DNA of 30,964 nt, taken from assembly GCA_051453625.1 (NCBI GenBank), contig JBOZIK010000001.1:226872660-226903623 (forward strand), written 5' to 3'. Position 1 is the first letter of the stretch. Each line of letters starts with the position of its first letter. This stretch comes from Welwitschia mirabilis. Lineage: Eukaryota > Gnetophyta > Gnetopsida > Welwitschiales. The translations under genes and the position numbers were made by a program. Positions 19,212 to 29,639 of this stretch are shown here, one piece after another. The notes below the pieces were generated by a model. That model worked only from the letters and a program-made list of their open reading frames with translations. It did no database searches and was not told where the DNA came from.

Positions 19212-22200
19212 CATTGAATTTTGAATCATTATTTGACTTGGAGTTTAATTCTTCTTCAATTGGATTATAATATTTATCAAATTAACAACACAAGAAAAGC
19301 CATTTATAACTAGTTCACTTAAAGTTTCAAATTGTTTATCATTTCCTTTAGATCTTCTTCTAATTTTAAAAACTTCTTGTCCAAATTTGTAAATTTAGTT
19401 TTATTTTGATCACTAAGAAGTTTAAATAAATATTTATATTTAATTATTTCATTACTAAGGATCAAGCTATTTTCTTTAAACCCATCATTTGATTTCTATA
19501 ATATATCAAAGTAGTTTTAACCTATTCTATTTTTGCATTTTTAAATTAATTTCTTCATAAAAATTAATGGTGAAATGTGTAAGGGCCTTAAAGATCCCAG
19601 TTATTTCTTAATAGTTATTGTAAAAAAATAAATATGATAGCTATCATTTTCCTAGCTATTATTTATAAACGTTCTCAGGTAGTTATGGTAGATGAATGCC
19701 TTATACCCTCAGACTATAATCTGTAGATCATTCCTAAATTGAAATCTAAAAAGAAGTGAATATACTAAGACAATGCTACATATTAAAATGACAAAAATTA
19801 TTATATAAACCTTTCAATATCCCTACCTTTAATATCATTTATGTTACCACTTATGGCAGTATGAAGATCATGCCTTTAATAAGGTTCTACTTTAATATCA
19901 TTAGTGTTATTACTAGAAATGGTCTGAAAAATTGCATTTAACATTTCTTCACTAAAAAAATAGGTAAATAAACAAGATTAATATTATAATGAGATTTAAT
20001 CATATCTCTTACCCCTTTTTACAAGAGGGAAAATAAAAAATAATCAATAAAAAATTGTATAAAAATGATATTACCCTTGATGATAATTACTCTATAGTGG
20101 TCTATAAATCATAATAGAAGTTATTTCAAAGTCTCACATCCTTTACCATATATCTTAATTGATCACTTATTTTGAAGCACTTATTTAAGACAATGGTGGT
20201 GGATTTTTCTACTTGCATTCTGGATGCTTTATCTTTATTGAAATCCCTTTTGTCACTAATAAGTAATAAAAACCACTAATTGGGAATCAAGCCTAAGTTA
20301 ACATCTAAATCCTCTACAAAGCATAGTTGAAGAGAAGGCCTTTCTTAAGTGCCTTCTACTCCATTCTCATTCACATTTGTAAGAAGGTACCTAATTTACC
20401 TTGAATTATTTTATTCCATATTACTAGTGAAGAGCTCATCCTTAATAATTTTCTTATGAATAAATAATAATACAAATATTTAAAAGTAAAGGCTTTATGA
20501 AAAGAAAAATCCTATGATTTTTTTTAACTAATCATGTAATTGTAAATTTTGTATATAACTATAAACTCTATGTTCCAGATAACTATGTTAATTGAATACT
20601 CAAACATTTATTGTAATATCTTAGGCCATCACTTGTATCCTGAAAGGAATATAATCCTTTCTATCATTATATCAATAATCATAGAAATAAATAATTCCAC
20701 AAAGAAAAGATATTTATGATTCTAGTGTTATTTTTTCCAATAGTACATTACTACCTCTTTCATCACTTTTGTTACTTAATGAGAATTTTTGAATAATTAA
20801 TTTATGTTAATTAATAAAAATAAGTTAAGTAATTTTTTTCTACTACTCTATATTAAACATTACTAGAGTTTGAAAGAAAAGAGGCCTCAAAATATGTCTA
20901 AAGATTTTAGAATGTTATTAAAATAACTATATCAATAGAAACATTAATAAGATTAAGAATCTTAGATTTTTCTAAGTTTGGTACAAATATTTTTTCTTCC
21001 TTTAATAATACAAGGAATTCATCATTTAATTTATCCATCTTAAACTAAACTTCTTATAATAAAAGTAGCTTTTAAATCCTTCTTAAGTATTTAGATCTAT
21101 GTTTTTAGTTGATTCATCACTTGATTCAAACTCTTACATTCCAATTTCTACATTTTAGTTGGTATTCATTTCACTTAATACATCCATAATGTTTAAATAT
21201 CCACTAGAAAGTCATTCTTACATTTTAAATATTGTTGTTTCAACTATTAGATTTTGTTTGTAGTTTTACTAGCAAGTCTCTTATAAAATAACTCGAATAC
21301 ATTTTTTATTGGCTATACTTTTTTTATGATAGTATTGGGGTCATCTTCTTCTAGAATCTATTCCTTGATATGTCTGCTCTTAAATTTCATTTTACTGTGT
21401 AATTACTTTAACTTGAGCCCTTTTTTATTCGAGCTATAAACATAAATAAATTAAAAAAAATATTAAAAAATTAAAAATGATAGAAAATTATAGACATAAA
21501 GTAAACTTTTTAATACAAGCCAAAATAACATTTAATATTCTAAAGCAACTAAAAAGAGTAGATATCAAAATTAATTTTAAAAAACCTTAACAATTTACCA
21601 AAACCTTAATGATTTTAAAGTGAATAAAGAAAATACCCAAAAAATTTAAAATGAATGAATAGAAACTGTAATTGATTTTTGTAATATGATGTTGAGGCTA
21701 AAACAAACCTAAACAAATTCATTATTCTAAAGTTTTTTGTAAGACATGAAAATAAAGACTCTTACAAAGGAGTCCTAAAAACCAAAAATGAGAAAAATAA
21801 AAAAATCCTAAGACTATATACTCTAATAGCAAGTTTTAAAATGTATTTAATGAAAACAAAAAGCCACTCTACAATAACTAAATGATAGTAAGAATCTAAC
21901 TAAAATTATTCATAAAAGCATAATGTTAATAGAAATGAAGAAAAAAGAGAAAACCCTTTGGGAAATAGTGTAGAAAATATAAAGAAATGTGAAGTTTACA
22001 CCTTTAAAATAAAATAACAATGAGACAAATCAACATAATTAAAGACATTGAAATAGGAAAGAGACTTATAGGTTTATGGTTTCTAAAAAAATTTCTAAAT
22101 CTATACATATCAGCAAATTAATCTCTTTCAAAAATATTTTCAATAGATTCAAACTTGTTGAGTACCTTGTGTTACAATGATTTTGTTCTTGTTTACTATA

Positions 22201-22440
22201 ATGGTGGAATCTTTAAATCATAATATATTTTTTTCCTTGTCTTAGCCTCTTCTTTTCAACTTATGCAAAATTGCATCATAACTATGGATTAATTATAATG
22301 AAATATACAATATACCAGTATGAATTTAAATGTAATCTAGAATTAAAATATCTATATGTTAGTTATCATGTTCATCATAAGTTTTATTAAAAAATATTTC
22401 AATTCATTTATTTGTCTATTTTTCCTTTATTTCCTTTATA
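19205..22440. other. unassigned AT-rich DNA between protease and RT of the Tat/Ogre-like element
   Basis: No open frame or motif I can defend. On the minus strand around 19470-19330 a short coiled-coil-like run reads LLSDQNKTKFTNLDKKFLKLEEDL, which would suit a gag-type linker, so a second, minus-strand element may be nested here. The identity of most of this 3.2 kb is unknown to me. Confidence 0.35.
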
Positions 22441-22769
22441 GAAAAAAATATATGAATTAATGTTAAGAGTAAGGTTTAGATGAAATGGTAAAAATTCAAG
22501 ATGGTTTATAGATTTAGACCTTCTAATCTTAGAGAATCCAAAAATATTTTTCACAATGTCTTAAAACAAGAAATCTATGAGGAAAAAAACACTACAACCA
22601 TCCCTTTTTTCAAAAAATAACAAAATGTTTACATTTATGAAACTTATGTAGAACCTAGTAACTCAAAAGAACTTCTTCAAATTACTTTTAATAGGATTCA
22701 TCATGTTAAGAAACAAATTGAACAAATCTTAACTTGCATGGTACTGTAAAAACATGCCTAAAATAGAAA

Positions 22770-23430
22770 TGAAAATTATCATACATAACATAATCATAAA
22801 ATCGGAGACAACCCTCATTAAATAAAAAGTTAAAAAATTGAATTCAATGCTATTCTTATTTATAAAGAAATAAATTTAGTAGGTACTCTTACGACTAGAT
22901 TTATTAAACTAATAGACTACTCAAATTGATTGTCAAACATGGTATCCATAATAAAGAAAAATTAGTATATGCATAATTTTAGAGATATAAATAAAGTTAT
23001 ATTAAAAGATGATTTTCCACTACCCTACATTAATATACTCATTAATAATAAATTGGGTTATAATCTCGTATCTTTTATGAAGATATTTTACATACAATCA
23101 AATATTTATCCATCTTGAAGCTTAGACAAAAGACCATGTTTTTCATGTCATGGGATTATTTTGATGTCCTTTGGATTGAAAAATGTTAAAGCTACTTATC
23201 AAAGAAACTTTAACTATATTTTTCATACGTTCATGCATAAATCAACATAGAATTATATGGATGATAGTGTACTAAAGTCAGAATGTGCATCACAGCATCC
23301 AAGTCATTAAGAATAAATCCTTTAAATAGTAAAAAAATATCAACTTAGATAGAATTTTAAAAATGTATCTCTAGAGTATTCTTAGACAAGCTTCTTGATT
23401 ATATGGTCTAAGAATGACATATAAGTTGAT
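22770..23430 (+). pseudogene. Tat/Ogre-like Ty3 reverse transcriptase, decayed
   Basis: TRFIKLIDYSN..LSNMVSIIKKN (family GFIREV.YP.WLANIVPVKKKNG) precedes a single frame from 22981 reading RDINKVILKDDFPLPYINIL, then MSFGLKNVKATYQRNFNYIF, HTFMHKST, a stop and NYMDDSVLKSE. The family has FRDLN.ACPKDDFPLP, MPFGLKNAGATYQRAM..IF and DYVDD.VVKSK. The catalytic YMDD is intact at 23254-23265. Only two stops interrupt the 95 codons from 22981, so the RT core is much better preserved than the protease. The thumb and connection after 23300 are frameshifted. Confidence 0.88.
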
Positions 23431-23619
23431 AGGGAAAGAAATTAAAGAAATAGAAACTAAACCATGGGTTGTACATTATAAGGATATTTATCTCATCTCT
23501 AATAAATAGATGTGCTCCATTAATGCATCTCCTAAGAAAAGAAATGAATTTCAATTGGGATGAAACACTTAAGATATCTTGAATGAGATAAAAGAATGTT
23601 TCATAAAATCACTAATCCT

Positions 23620-23990
23620 TATCTCTCTAAACTGTAATCTTCCTATTAACTTGTATTTAGCTTACAAAGTGATGCTTTGAGTGCTATAATTTTTTAAAGA
23701 AAAGAATATCATAAAGATATGCACTTGTATTACATAATTCATGTTCTATATAAATATCAAATCAATTGCTTAAATTTTAAAAAAAATCATGTTTGAGTTA
23801 ATTTTTTGTTGCACAAAAGACTAAATATTCAATGGTTAGTATCAAAACCTACATAGTTAGTAATAATAACATACTTAAGCATTTGTTAGAATTTTTAACG
23901 AGATGTACTAGGATAACAAAATGGCTCATCAATCTTGGTGGAATATTATTTATAATTTATATCACAAAAATCTAAAAAATTATAATGCAC
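23620..23990 (+). pseudogene. Tat/Ogre-like Ty3 RNase H, decayed
   Basis: Fragments in several frames follow the family order: LPINLYLAYK (family LPLYLYLAVSE), ALSAI-like, then NNNILKHLLEFLTRCTRITK and WLINLGGILF (family TNQPLKQILQKPETSGRLVKWAIELGEFDI). The catalytic residues cannot be followed because of frameshifts and stops. Confidence 0.65.
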
Positions 23991-24099
23991 AACTAAATAC
24001 CTTGCGTAACTCTTAATTCAAGTAGATTAATATCTAAAACCAAAAAAGTTTCTTGATGAATTAGTTTATTTACTAGTAACTCTCAAAAGTTAGGATTAT

Positions 24100-24420
24100 C
24101 TTATATACTTCGATGGCTTATCATAAAATTAAAAAAGAAAAAAAAAGGAACAAGGATAGGAGCAATATTCATCTTTCCATCTAAAAGTGTAATGACAATA
24201 TCATGTATAATTGAGATTTAATGCATAAATAATAAAGTGAAATATAAATCCTTATTCAAGTCATTGTACATTGCTCTCTTAACTAGGTTATAAAGATTAA
24301 AAGTATATGGTATTTCTCAATTTTTAATAAATAAAATTCTTATAAATTATGAATGTAAATCTAAAATCCTAGAAACATACTTAGAAAAAGTCCAAAATTT
24401 AAATTCAAATTTTTAATCAT
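24100..24420 (+). pseudogene. second (archaeal-type) RNase H of the Tat/Ogre lineage, decayed
   Basis: YFDG is readable at 24106-24117, the start of this domain (family YFDGAS...GAG). After an A-rich frameshift, 24147 onward reads GTRIGAIFIFPSKS, IEI, stop, CINNKVKYKSLFKSL, RLKVYGIS and further on NYECKSKILETYLEKVQNL. The family has GAGVVLISP, CTNNVAEYEALLLGL, LKVFGDSELV and a later NYEVK.P.L.PYL.KV. Catalytic Glu is Lys and the Asp of GDS is Ile. The domain is specific to the Tat lineage and is what separates this element from its Athila-like neighbours. Confidence 0.75.
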
Positions 24421-24589
24421 GTCACATCAAGCATGTTTGATAAGGATAAATAAAATTATGAATTTTTGTACAAAATTTTTAAGTTACAATTTAGATAAAA
24501 CAACTAATTTTTAATTTAATATCAAAATTAAAATTCATCAAATTATTTTATGAAGATATCTAAAAATTTTTACTTTGAAAAACTCTTTT

Positions 24590-25824
24590 TATTACAATGC
24601 CAATTTTTAGGAATTTGATGTTGTATTTTGAGTAGTTTTGCAGGACATTTATATAGGTTTGGATGCAATTCTAATGATTATGAAAGATTCATAGGATGTT
24701 CACTAAAACATGTGATTTTTAGCATATTTGAAGGTATCTTAGGCTTATTTTTATACTTCATACTTTAAATGAATGATTAAAGACTGATTTCCTTTAAGTT
24801 AAAGATAGAAAGACCTATTGTCCCCTCTGTCGTCCCCACGATAGGCAAGATAATACTACTCTTGATATGGATTAAAGCTGCAAAGTTAACTATGAGGCTT
24901 AAAAAATAATAAATCACCTTTTGAACATGGAGTATTATCCCCATTGTCTTCCCCACAATAGTCAAGATGACAACTATTTTATATAAACAAAAAGAATTAT
25001 CTTGGTAATGGGGTCTTGCAGCCCATGTGGATTGCTAGGATTTCTTCTCTGACTCTTAGGGTTAAGGTTCTCGAACTTCAATATAAAACTATAAATACTT
25101 TCCTTTTTTTTCACTTCCTTTTCCATCTTTTATATCAAATATTCTTATGATGAAAGATTAAAGGATAAGAATTCCATCTAATAGATACAGAGAGAAGATT
25201 ACCTTGGTGTTGAGTTGAGTATCCTCCATTGATGTATCGCTACTTTGTTATAAGTGGATGTAATGTTGATAATTAATTTAAGAACTCCTTTCACTCCTAT
25301 TGTGTAAATTCCCCTTATGGTTTAAGTTGATTATGATTTGGTGATAGCTTCATAGTTTATTTGGATCATAAAAGTAACCTTTGTTAAGGTTGACTTGGTT
25401 AGTTTAGATCTTACATTACATTTTATTCCATTTCATATTTACATTATGCATATTCTATTTGGCATATCTTATATCTTATTTTAGTTAGGAATAAGTGATA
25501 AATTCTTTCTAATTAGTCTAAGTTATAAGGGCTAATCTTAGTGATAAGAGCATTAGTAGTCAAATAGATTCATCATTTATTCATTTTTATTTTACCATCA
25601 TTCATCTTGCATTGCATTTGCATTATTATTTACTTTTATTTACTCAAAGAAAAAAGAATAAGACACTTTGTGAAAGCAATTTTCTAACTTCTAGCCTTGT
25701 TCCTTCAATGGATTACAACATTTAGATTAACTTCCATCTATATTAGTGTGTGTATTTCTACGAGTATTATGATTTACAAGTTTTGTCTAAAGACTTAAAT
25801 ATTGCATAAATTTAAACCATAACA
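24590..25824 (+). repeat. 5' LTR of the plus-strand Athila-like element, 1235 bp
   Basis: The start TATTACAATGCCAATTTTTAGG aligns with the TGTTG...TAGGAATTTGATG starts of the fragments at 2973 and 3884, so TG has become TA. The end AACA precedes TTT and the primer site. The first ~260 bp match the arms at 2973-3884; the last ~300 bp match 1595-1944 in reverse. It contains two hairpin-motif copies (24816-24853, 24932-24973) and a TATA box. Confidence 0.82.
25090..25097 (+). promoter_or_regulatory. TATA box in the LTR
   Basis: TATAAATA matches the plant TATA consensus and lies 500 bp into the LTR, a plausible end of U3, preceded by ATATAAAAC. It would drive the element's genomic RNA. No transcription start can be seen directly. 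Confidence 0.5.
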
Positions 25825-25827
25825 TTT

Positions 25828-25845
25828 TGGTGTCATTGTCAGGAA
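25828..25845 (+). other. primer binding site (tRNA-Asp type), eroded
   Basis: TGGTGTCATTGTCAGGAA has six differences from TGGCGCCGTTGCCGGGGA, and all six are C-to-T or G-to-A. This is the pattern left by deamination of methylated cytosines on both strands. The less eroded minus-strand copy at 1574-1591 confirms the identity. Confidence 0.8.
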
Positions 25846-25992
25846 AGGTCACAAAGAGTTGGAGTATTGTCACTATCTAGATAAATGCCTTAAATTTCGG
25901 TTTAGGTTATTTATTTAAAATAGCATTGTATTTTTAGTGTAGTTTAGTAGGTTTATTTTGACAATTTTCATTTTTCATAGTTTAAAAATTCA

Positions 25993-26191
25993 CTGTCATC
26001 CTTTATGTCATCCTCATGACACAGGAAATGATAGTTTAGATTTTCAATTTTTTTTTTAATATCTCTCATTCACATGACAAGTTGAATGATAGTCTATTTG
26101 TTTAGTTATGATAATTTTTCTTTGATTTTAGTTTTCTACTATTATGATCATCGTCTTCCTTACCATTCTCATGATCAGGTGCATGACTATT
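25993..26191 (+). repeat. three hairpin-forming GTCAT/ATGAC units in the plus-strand leader
   Basis: Units at 25993-26034 (CTGTCATCC...GTCATCCTCATGACA), 26064-26093 (TCATTCACATGACA) and 26145-26191 (ATCATCGTCTTCC...TCATGATCAGG) follow the primer site at intervals of about 75-85 bp. They match in number and order the three units in the minus-strand leader, and resemble those in the LTRs. Confidence 0.6.
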
Positions 26192-26559
26192 AGTTGTTTT
26201 TTGTTTCAGTTTTTATTTACTATTTGAAGTATGTAGGGACATGTTAAGTCCTAGTGGAAAGAAGAAATATTAAAGAGAGTGAAACTTGATTGAAAAAAAT
26301 ATCAGGGAAGAATTATTTAACTTCAAGCAAAATCTAGGTACACACATTCTAGGTATGCAAATTCCAAGAATTGAAGAAGAGGATTTTTTTGCTCTTATTA
26401 TTTCAGAGTCATATTTTGCAAAAGAAAATTGTAAAATAATAGAATAGAAGTAGATCATGTCATTTCTTTTTAATTTATGTTAAAATCCTAGCAAAAATAA
26501 AAATAAGTTGCTTCATCTAATACATCAATCATGATAGGAACTTTAAATTTAAATGCAAA

Positions 26560-27500
26560 TGTTACACTTAGAGATTTAATTACTAATAGGAAACATGAAA
26601 TCCAAAATCTTTTTGATACTTGTTGGTGATGATGTAGAATTAAGAAACTTGAGTGCTTATCTAACATTTTTGAGGAAACCTGAGAAAGACCCTTTTCAAG
26701 ATCTAGTTGATATTAAATAACTTGTGCTTACCTTAGGAAATGGGAAGAAATGCATTAGTAATCATACTGATATGATTATTTTTTTAATCACACGTAGAGG
26801 AAAGGTGAAACTTTGGCTTAAAACCATTCCATGTAAGAGTTTTAAATCATGAAGTCAAGTGCAAAAAGTTTTTATTAAAAGATTTTTTAGTGAAAGTTCC
26901 ATGAGAAAATAAAGAAAAGAAGTTAGTAACTTTCAACAACAATCTCTTGAGGATTATGCCATAACTTATAAGCATTTTATCATAGCTATCCATTCCAACC
27001 CTATTGATGAATTCCTGTTGATGAATTCCATAAATAAGAATTAGTTGATTATTTCTACATTGAATTGAATAATCAAAATAAAACACTTGTAGACTTTTCT
27101 TGGAGTGGCAACTTAATGAAATTAGTCTTAGAAGATGCATGAAATGTGTTGGAAAATATAGTAGAGATAAGTCAAACTTGGCCAAAACCCACTAAGAAAA
27201 ATCGAATTATAAGCCAAATCAAAAGAGATTTAAAGGAAATAAAACATGACAAGGAAGAAGATAGAGGTAATTCAATCAAGTTAATTAAGGATTTCACTAC
27301 CACTTTGAATAAGTACACTTAAATGATAGTTGATGCAAAGGTAGTAAAAGATGAAAATAAAACTTCAACATTTGATATTTGTAAAAATAACTCTCATCCA
27401 ACTAAAAAATATTCCTTGTTACCAATTTGTAAAGAAAGGATGTTTGAGGAAGTGTGTGAATTTAACCAAATAACACCTAACTTTAAAATCTAACCACAAT
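26560..27500 (+). pseudogene. Ty3 gag capsid, decayed
   Basis: A single frame from about 26800 reads RRGKVKLWLKTIPCKSFKS, stop, SQVQKVFIKRFFSESSMRK, stop, RKEVSNFQQQSLEDYAITYK and IHSNPIDEF. This matches the Retrotrans_gag pattern AK.WL.SLP..SI.SW..L..KFL.KFFPP.....LR.EI..F.Q...ESFYEAWERFK. The first stop, TGA, sits where the family has the Trp of SW. Capsid forms the virus-like particle that packages element RNA. A zinc knuckle was not found in the following frames. Confidence 0.85.
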
Positions 27501-28199
27501 TTCAACAAAGATTAGGTGGACAACCACAATGGAAACCCTTTAAGAAGAGATCTATAAATTGAAACTTCCAACCAAATAAACTCAATCTTCAACCAAATAA
27601 AAATGATCCACTTAGAGAGTCCATATAAAAATTAAAAAAGGTGTAAGAAAAGACTAATAATAATATTAAAAACTTATTGGATGCACTTCAACAAATGATG
27701 CTTATAAATTAAAGATCACAAGGGTTTATTGCATCTCAACCTTTACCTAACTCAAATGAAGTCAAGAGGGATTTGAAGGTAGTAATAAAAAGTAAAAATA
27801 ATACATCACCTCCTACCTATGAGGTTTCAACTTTCAATAACAATAAAAAAAGTAATGCAAAGATGATGTACAAATTCTAGACATATATAACTTCCAATCA
27901 ACATCACATAATAAGAACACCATCAAAAATTCTTCACAAGAAAATAAATGAAAGAAATCATCTACTCTTTGGCTTGATAAGTTAAACACAAATCCTACTT
28001 ATGATGAGTACTTAAATACCTTGATGCAAGAGGTAAACATTAACTTACTTTTTTGGAAACTCTTGCAAAAAAATCATAATATGGAAAAACCTAGTAATAA
28101 GGGAAAAACGTATCATTCCTAGCAAGGTCTTTGTTGCTAAATCCATTTCTAACTTAGTTATAAAAAATGTTCTAAATTCAAAGACCCTAAAGAAACAAT
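27501..28199 (+). pseudogene. gag C-terminus and linker to protease, frames lost
   Basis: Asn/Gln/Pro-rich fragments in this interval suit the low-complexity gag tail and linker of Athila-like elements. Many indels; nothing specific can be assigned. Confidence 0.4.
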
Positions 28200-28560
28200 A
28201 GCAAGTATCACCCTGTAAGAAAATAAAAGAATTTTAAAAGCTTTAATTGATATAGGAGCTAGTGTAAACATCATGCCTCTTCACATATATAAAAGGCTTG
28301 GGTTAAAAATAGAATAGAATCTACATGAATTATCTTGGAATTGGTTAATACTTTAATTAAGAAACCCTTAGGGATTATTAAAGACCTAGTTATCTAAATA
28401 GAGGAAGCTTCTTATCCTAGAGATGTAGTCATCATTGAGGTAGAACATGAGGAAGATTATCCACTACTTATAGGAAGAGCCTTTTGTACAACTACCCATT
28501 ATATTATTGATACAAAACTATAATGATGGAATGTCATATAGGCAATAATAAGTTTACCAT
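28200..28560 (+). pseudogene. Ty3/Athila-like retropepsin with intact catalytic triad motif
   Basis: RILKALIDIGASVNIMPLHI and YKRLGL (from about 28228) match ALIDLGASVSIMPLSV.KRLGLGE of the family. The catalytic Asp codon is at 28249-28251 and DIGAS is complete. Further on, DYPLLIGRAFCTTTHYIIDT corresponds to .PIILGRPFLAT..A.IDV, where GRPF has become GRAF. The middle of the domain is frameshifted. The protease would cut the gag-pol polyprotein. Confidence 0.88.
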
Positions 28561-29029
28561 TTGAGTTTTTGATGCTACTAAAAAATAAATAAAAGATAAG
28601 TTTAACTTAGAAGAAGAACTTAAAGAAACCTTATTTTCACAACATCATCTAATTGAGAAGCAATTAATAATGCTACACAAACCAACTCTATATGATAACC
28701 CATCTGAAATGCACTGTTTTAAGTATAAGAATGAGGAATATTTCAATTGAAAGAAAACAAAATATGTTTACTTAATATAAAAACCTTTTTGAAGAGTTTC
28801 ATCCCACTCATATTGTCCTCATGACAGACAGGAAAAAAAGTAAAAATTACAACCTAGAACTTAAGGAGTTGCCCAAGGATCTAAAATATATTTTCCTATT
28901 CAACAATTAAAGAAATCCTTAATAATAAATGGCCTTTTCACTTCTTAATAGGAATTCAATTTGACCTCCCTTTTAACTTCTAAAGAAGATTCTTTTACTT
29001 AGACACATAAAAACTTAACTATCATCCTT
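28561..29029 (+). other. protease-RT linker, frames lost, one hairpin-motif copy
   Basis: No domain is readable. A copy of the family hairpin motif is present at about 28800-28832 (TCATCCCACTCATATTGTCC, then TCATGACAGACAGG), the only copy found away from LTR and leader. Confidence 0.45.
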
Positions 29030-29620
29030 CTTTCTATAGTCCAACATAAAATTTACCTCAAGGATAATGATAAACCTCTTAAGCAAGTGTGAAGGTTTAA
29101 CCCAGTCCTTAAGCAAGTAGTAAAAGATTAAATTATTAAACTTATGGATGTAGGGATCATCTATGCTATATTTGATAGTGAATGGGTTAGCCCTTTGATA
29201 GTAGTTTAAAAAAAGAATGGAAAATAATGAATGTGTGTTGATTTTATAAAACTTAATTAGGTTACTAAAAAAGATCAATGTCCTTTAGCCTTTCTTGATC
29301 AAGTGCTTAATCGAATCCAAAGTCATGCCTACTATTATTTTCATCATGGGTATAGTAGCTATAATCAAGTTTGCATAGCAAGTAAAGACTAAGCAAAAAT
29401 AACTTTTACCTCACCCTTTGGAATATTTACCTTTTTAAACAAATGCCTTTTAAACTTTGCAATGCTCTTTGAACTTGTCAAGGAGTAATGATGGGAATAT
29501 TTTCTGATGTAATAGAGGATTCTATTAAAATCTTTATGGATGACTTCTCCATCTTTGTTGAAACTTTTGAACAAATCATAGAAAGATTAGAGAAAGTCTT
29601 AGATTAATGTATAGAAAGTG
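29030..29620 (+). pseudogene. Ty3/Athila-like reverse transcriptase, decayed
   Basis: Reads VQHKIYLKDNDKPLKQV, stop, RFNPVLKQVVKD, then KLMDVGIIYAIFDSEWVSPL, MCVDFIKLN, KKDQCPLAFLDQVLNRIQSH, SSYNQVCIASKD, AKITFTSPFGIFTF and IFMDDFSIFVETFEQ. The family has HRI.LE.D.KPVRQPQRRLNP....VV..EVLKLLDAGIIYPISDS.WVSPV, MC.DYRKLN, KDHFPLPF.DQML.RL and FMDDFSVFG. FMDD is intact (29533-29544). About 20 residues between KKNG and the MCVDF box, present in most Athila-type RTs, are missing. Several stops coincide with Gln or Trp positions. Confidence 0.92.
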
Positions 29621-29639
29621 AAGGGAGAAAAGTTTACTT

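Larger units (their letters stand above)
15666..24589 (+). mobile_element. Tat/Ogre-like Ty3 retrotransposon, interrupted and decayed
   Basis: In plus-strand order: a candidate primer site (15666), an unresolved gag region, a retropepsin-like protease (17590-18050), then after a long interruption an RT (22770-23430), an RNase H (23620-23990) and a second RNase H (24100-24420). The double RNase H is diagnostic of the Tat lineage (including Ogre). The order and spacing are normal except for about 4.5 kb between protease and RT, which suggests nested insertions. The right side is cut by the LTR of the next element at 24590. Confidence 0.75.

Noticed and set aside
18926-19270. Ser-Leu and Arg-Glu repeat proteins of 86-114 codons
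   Set aside because: Products of the CT microsatellite and an N gap, readable in several frames at once.
26847-27185. 112-codon minus-strand frame
   Set aside because: Antisense shadow of the gag capsid reading on the plus strand, which has clear family motifs.
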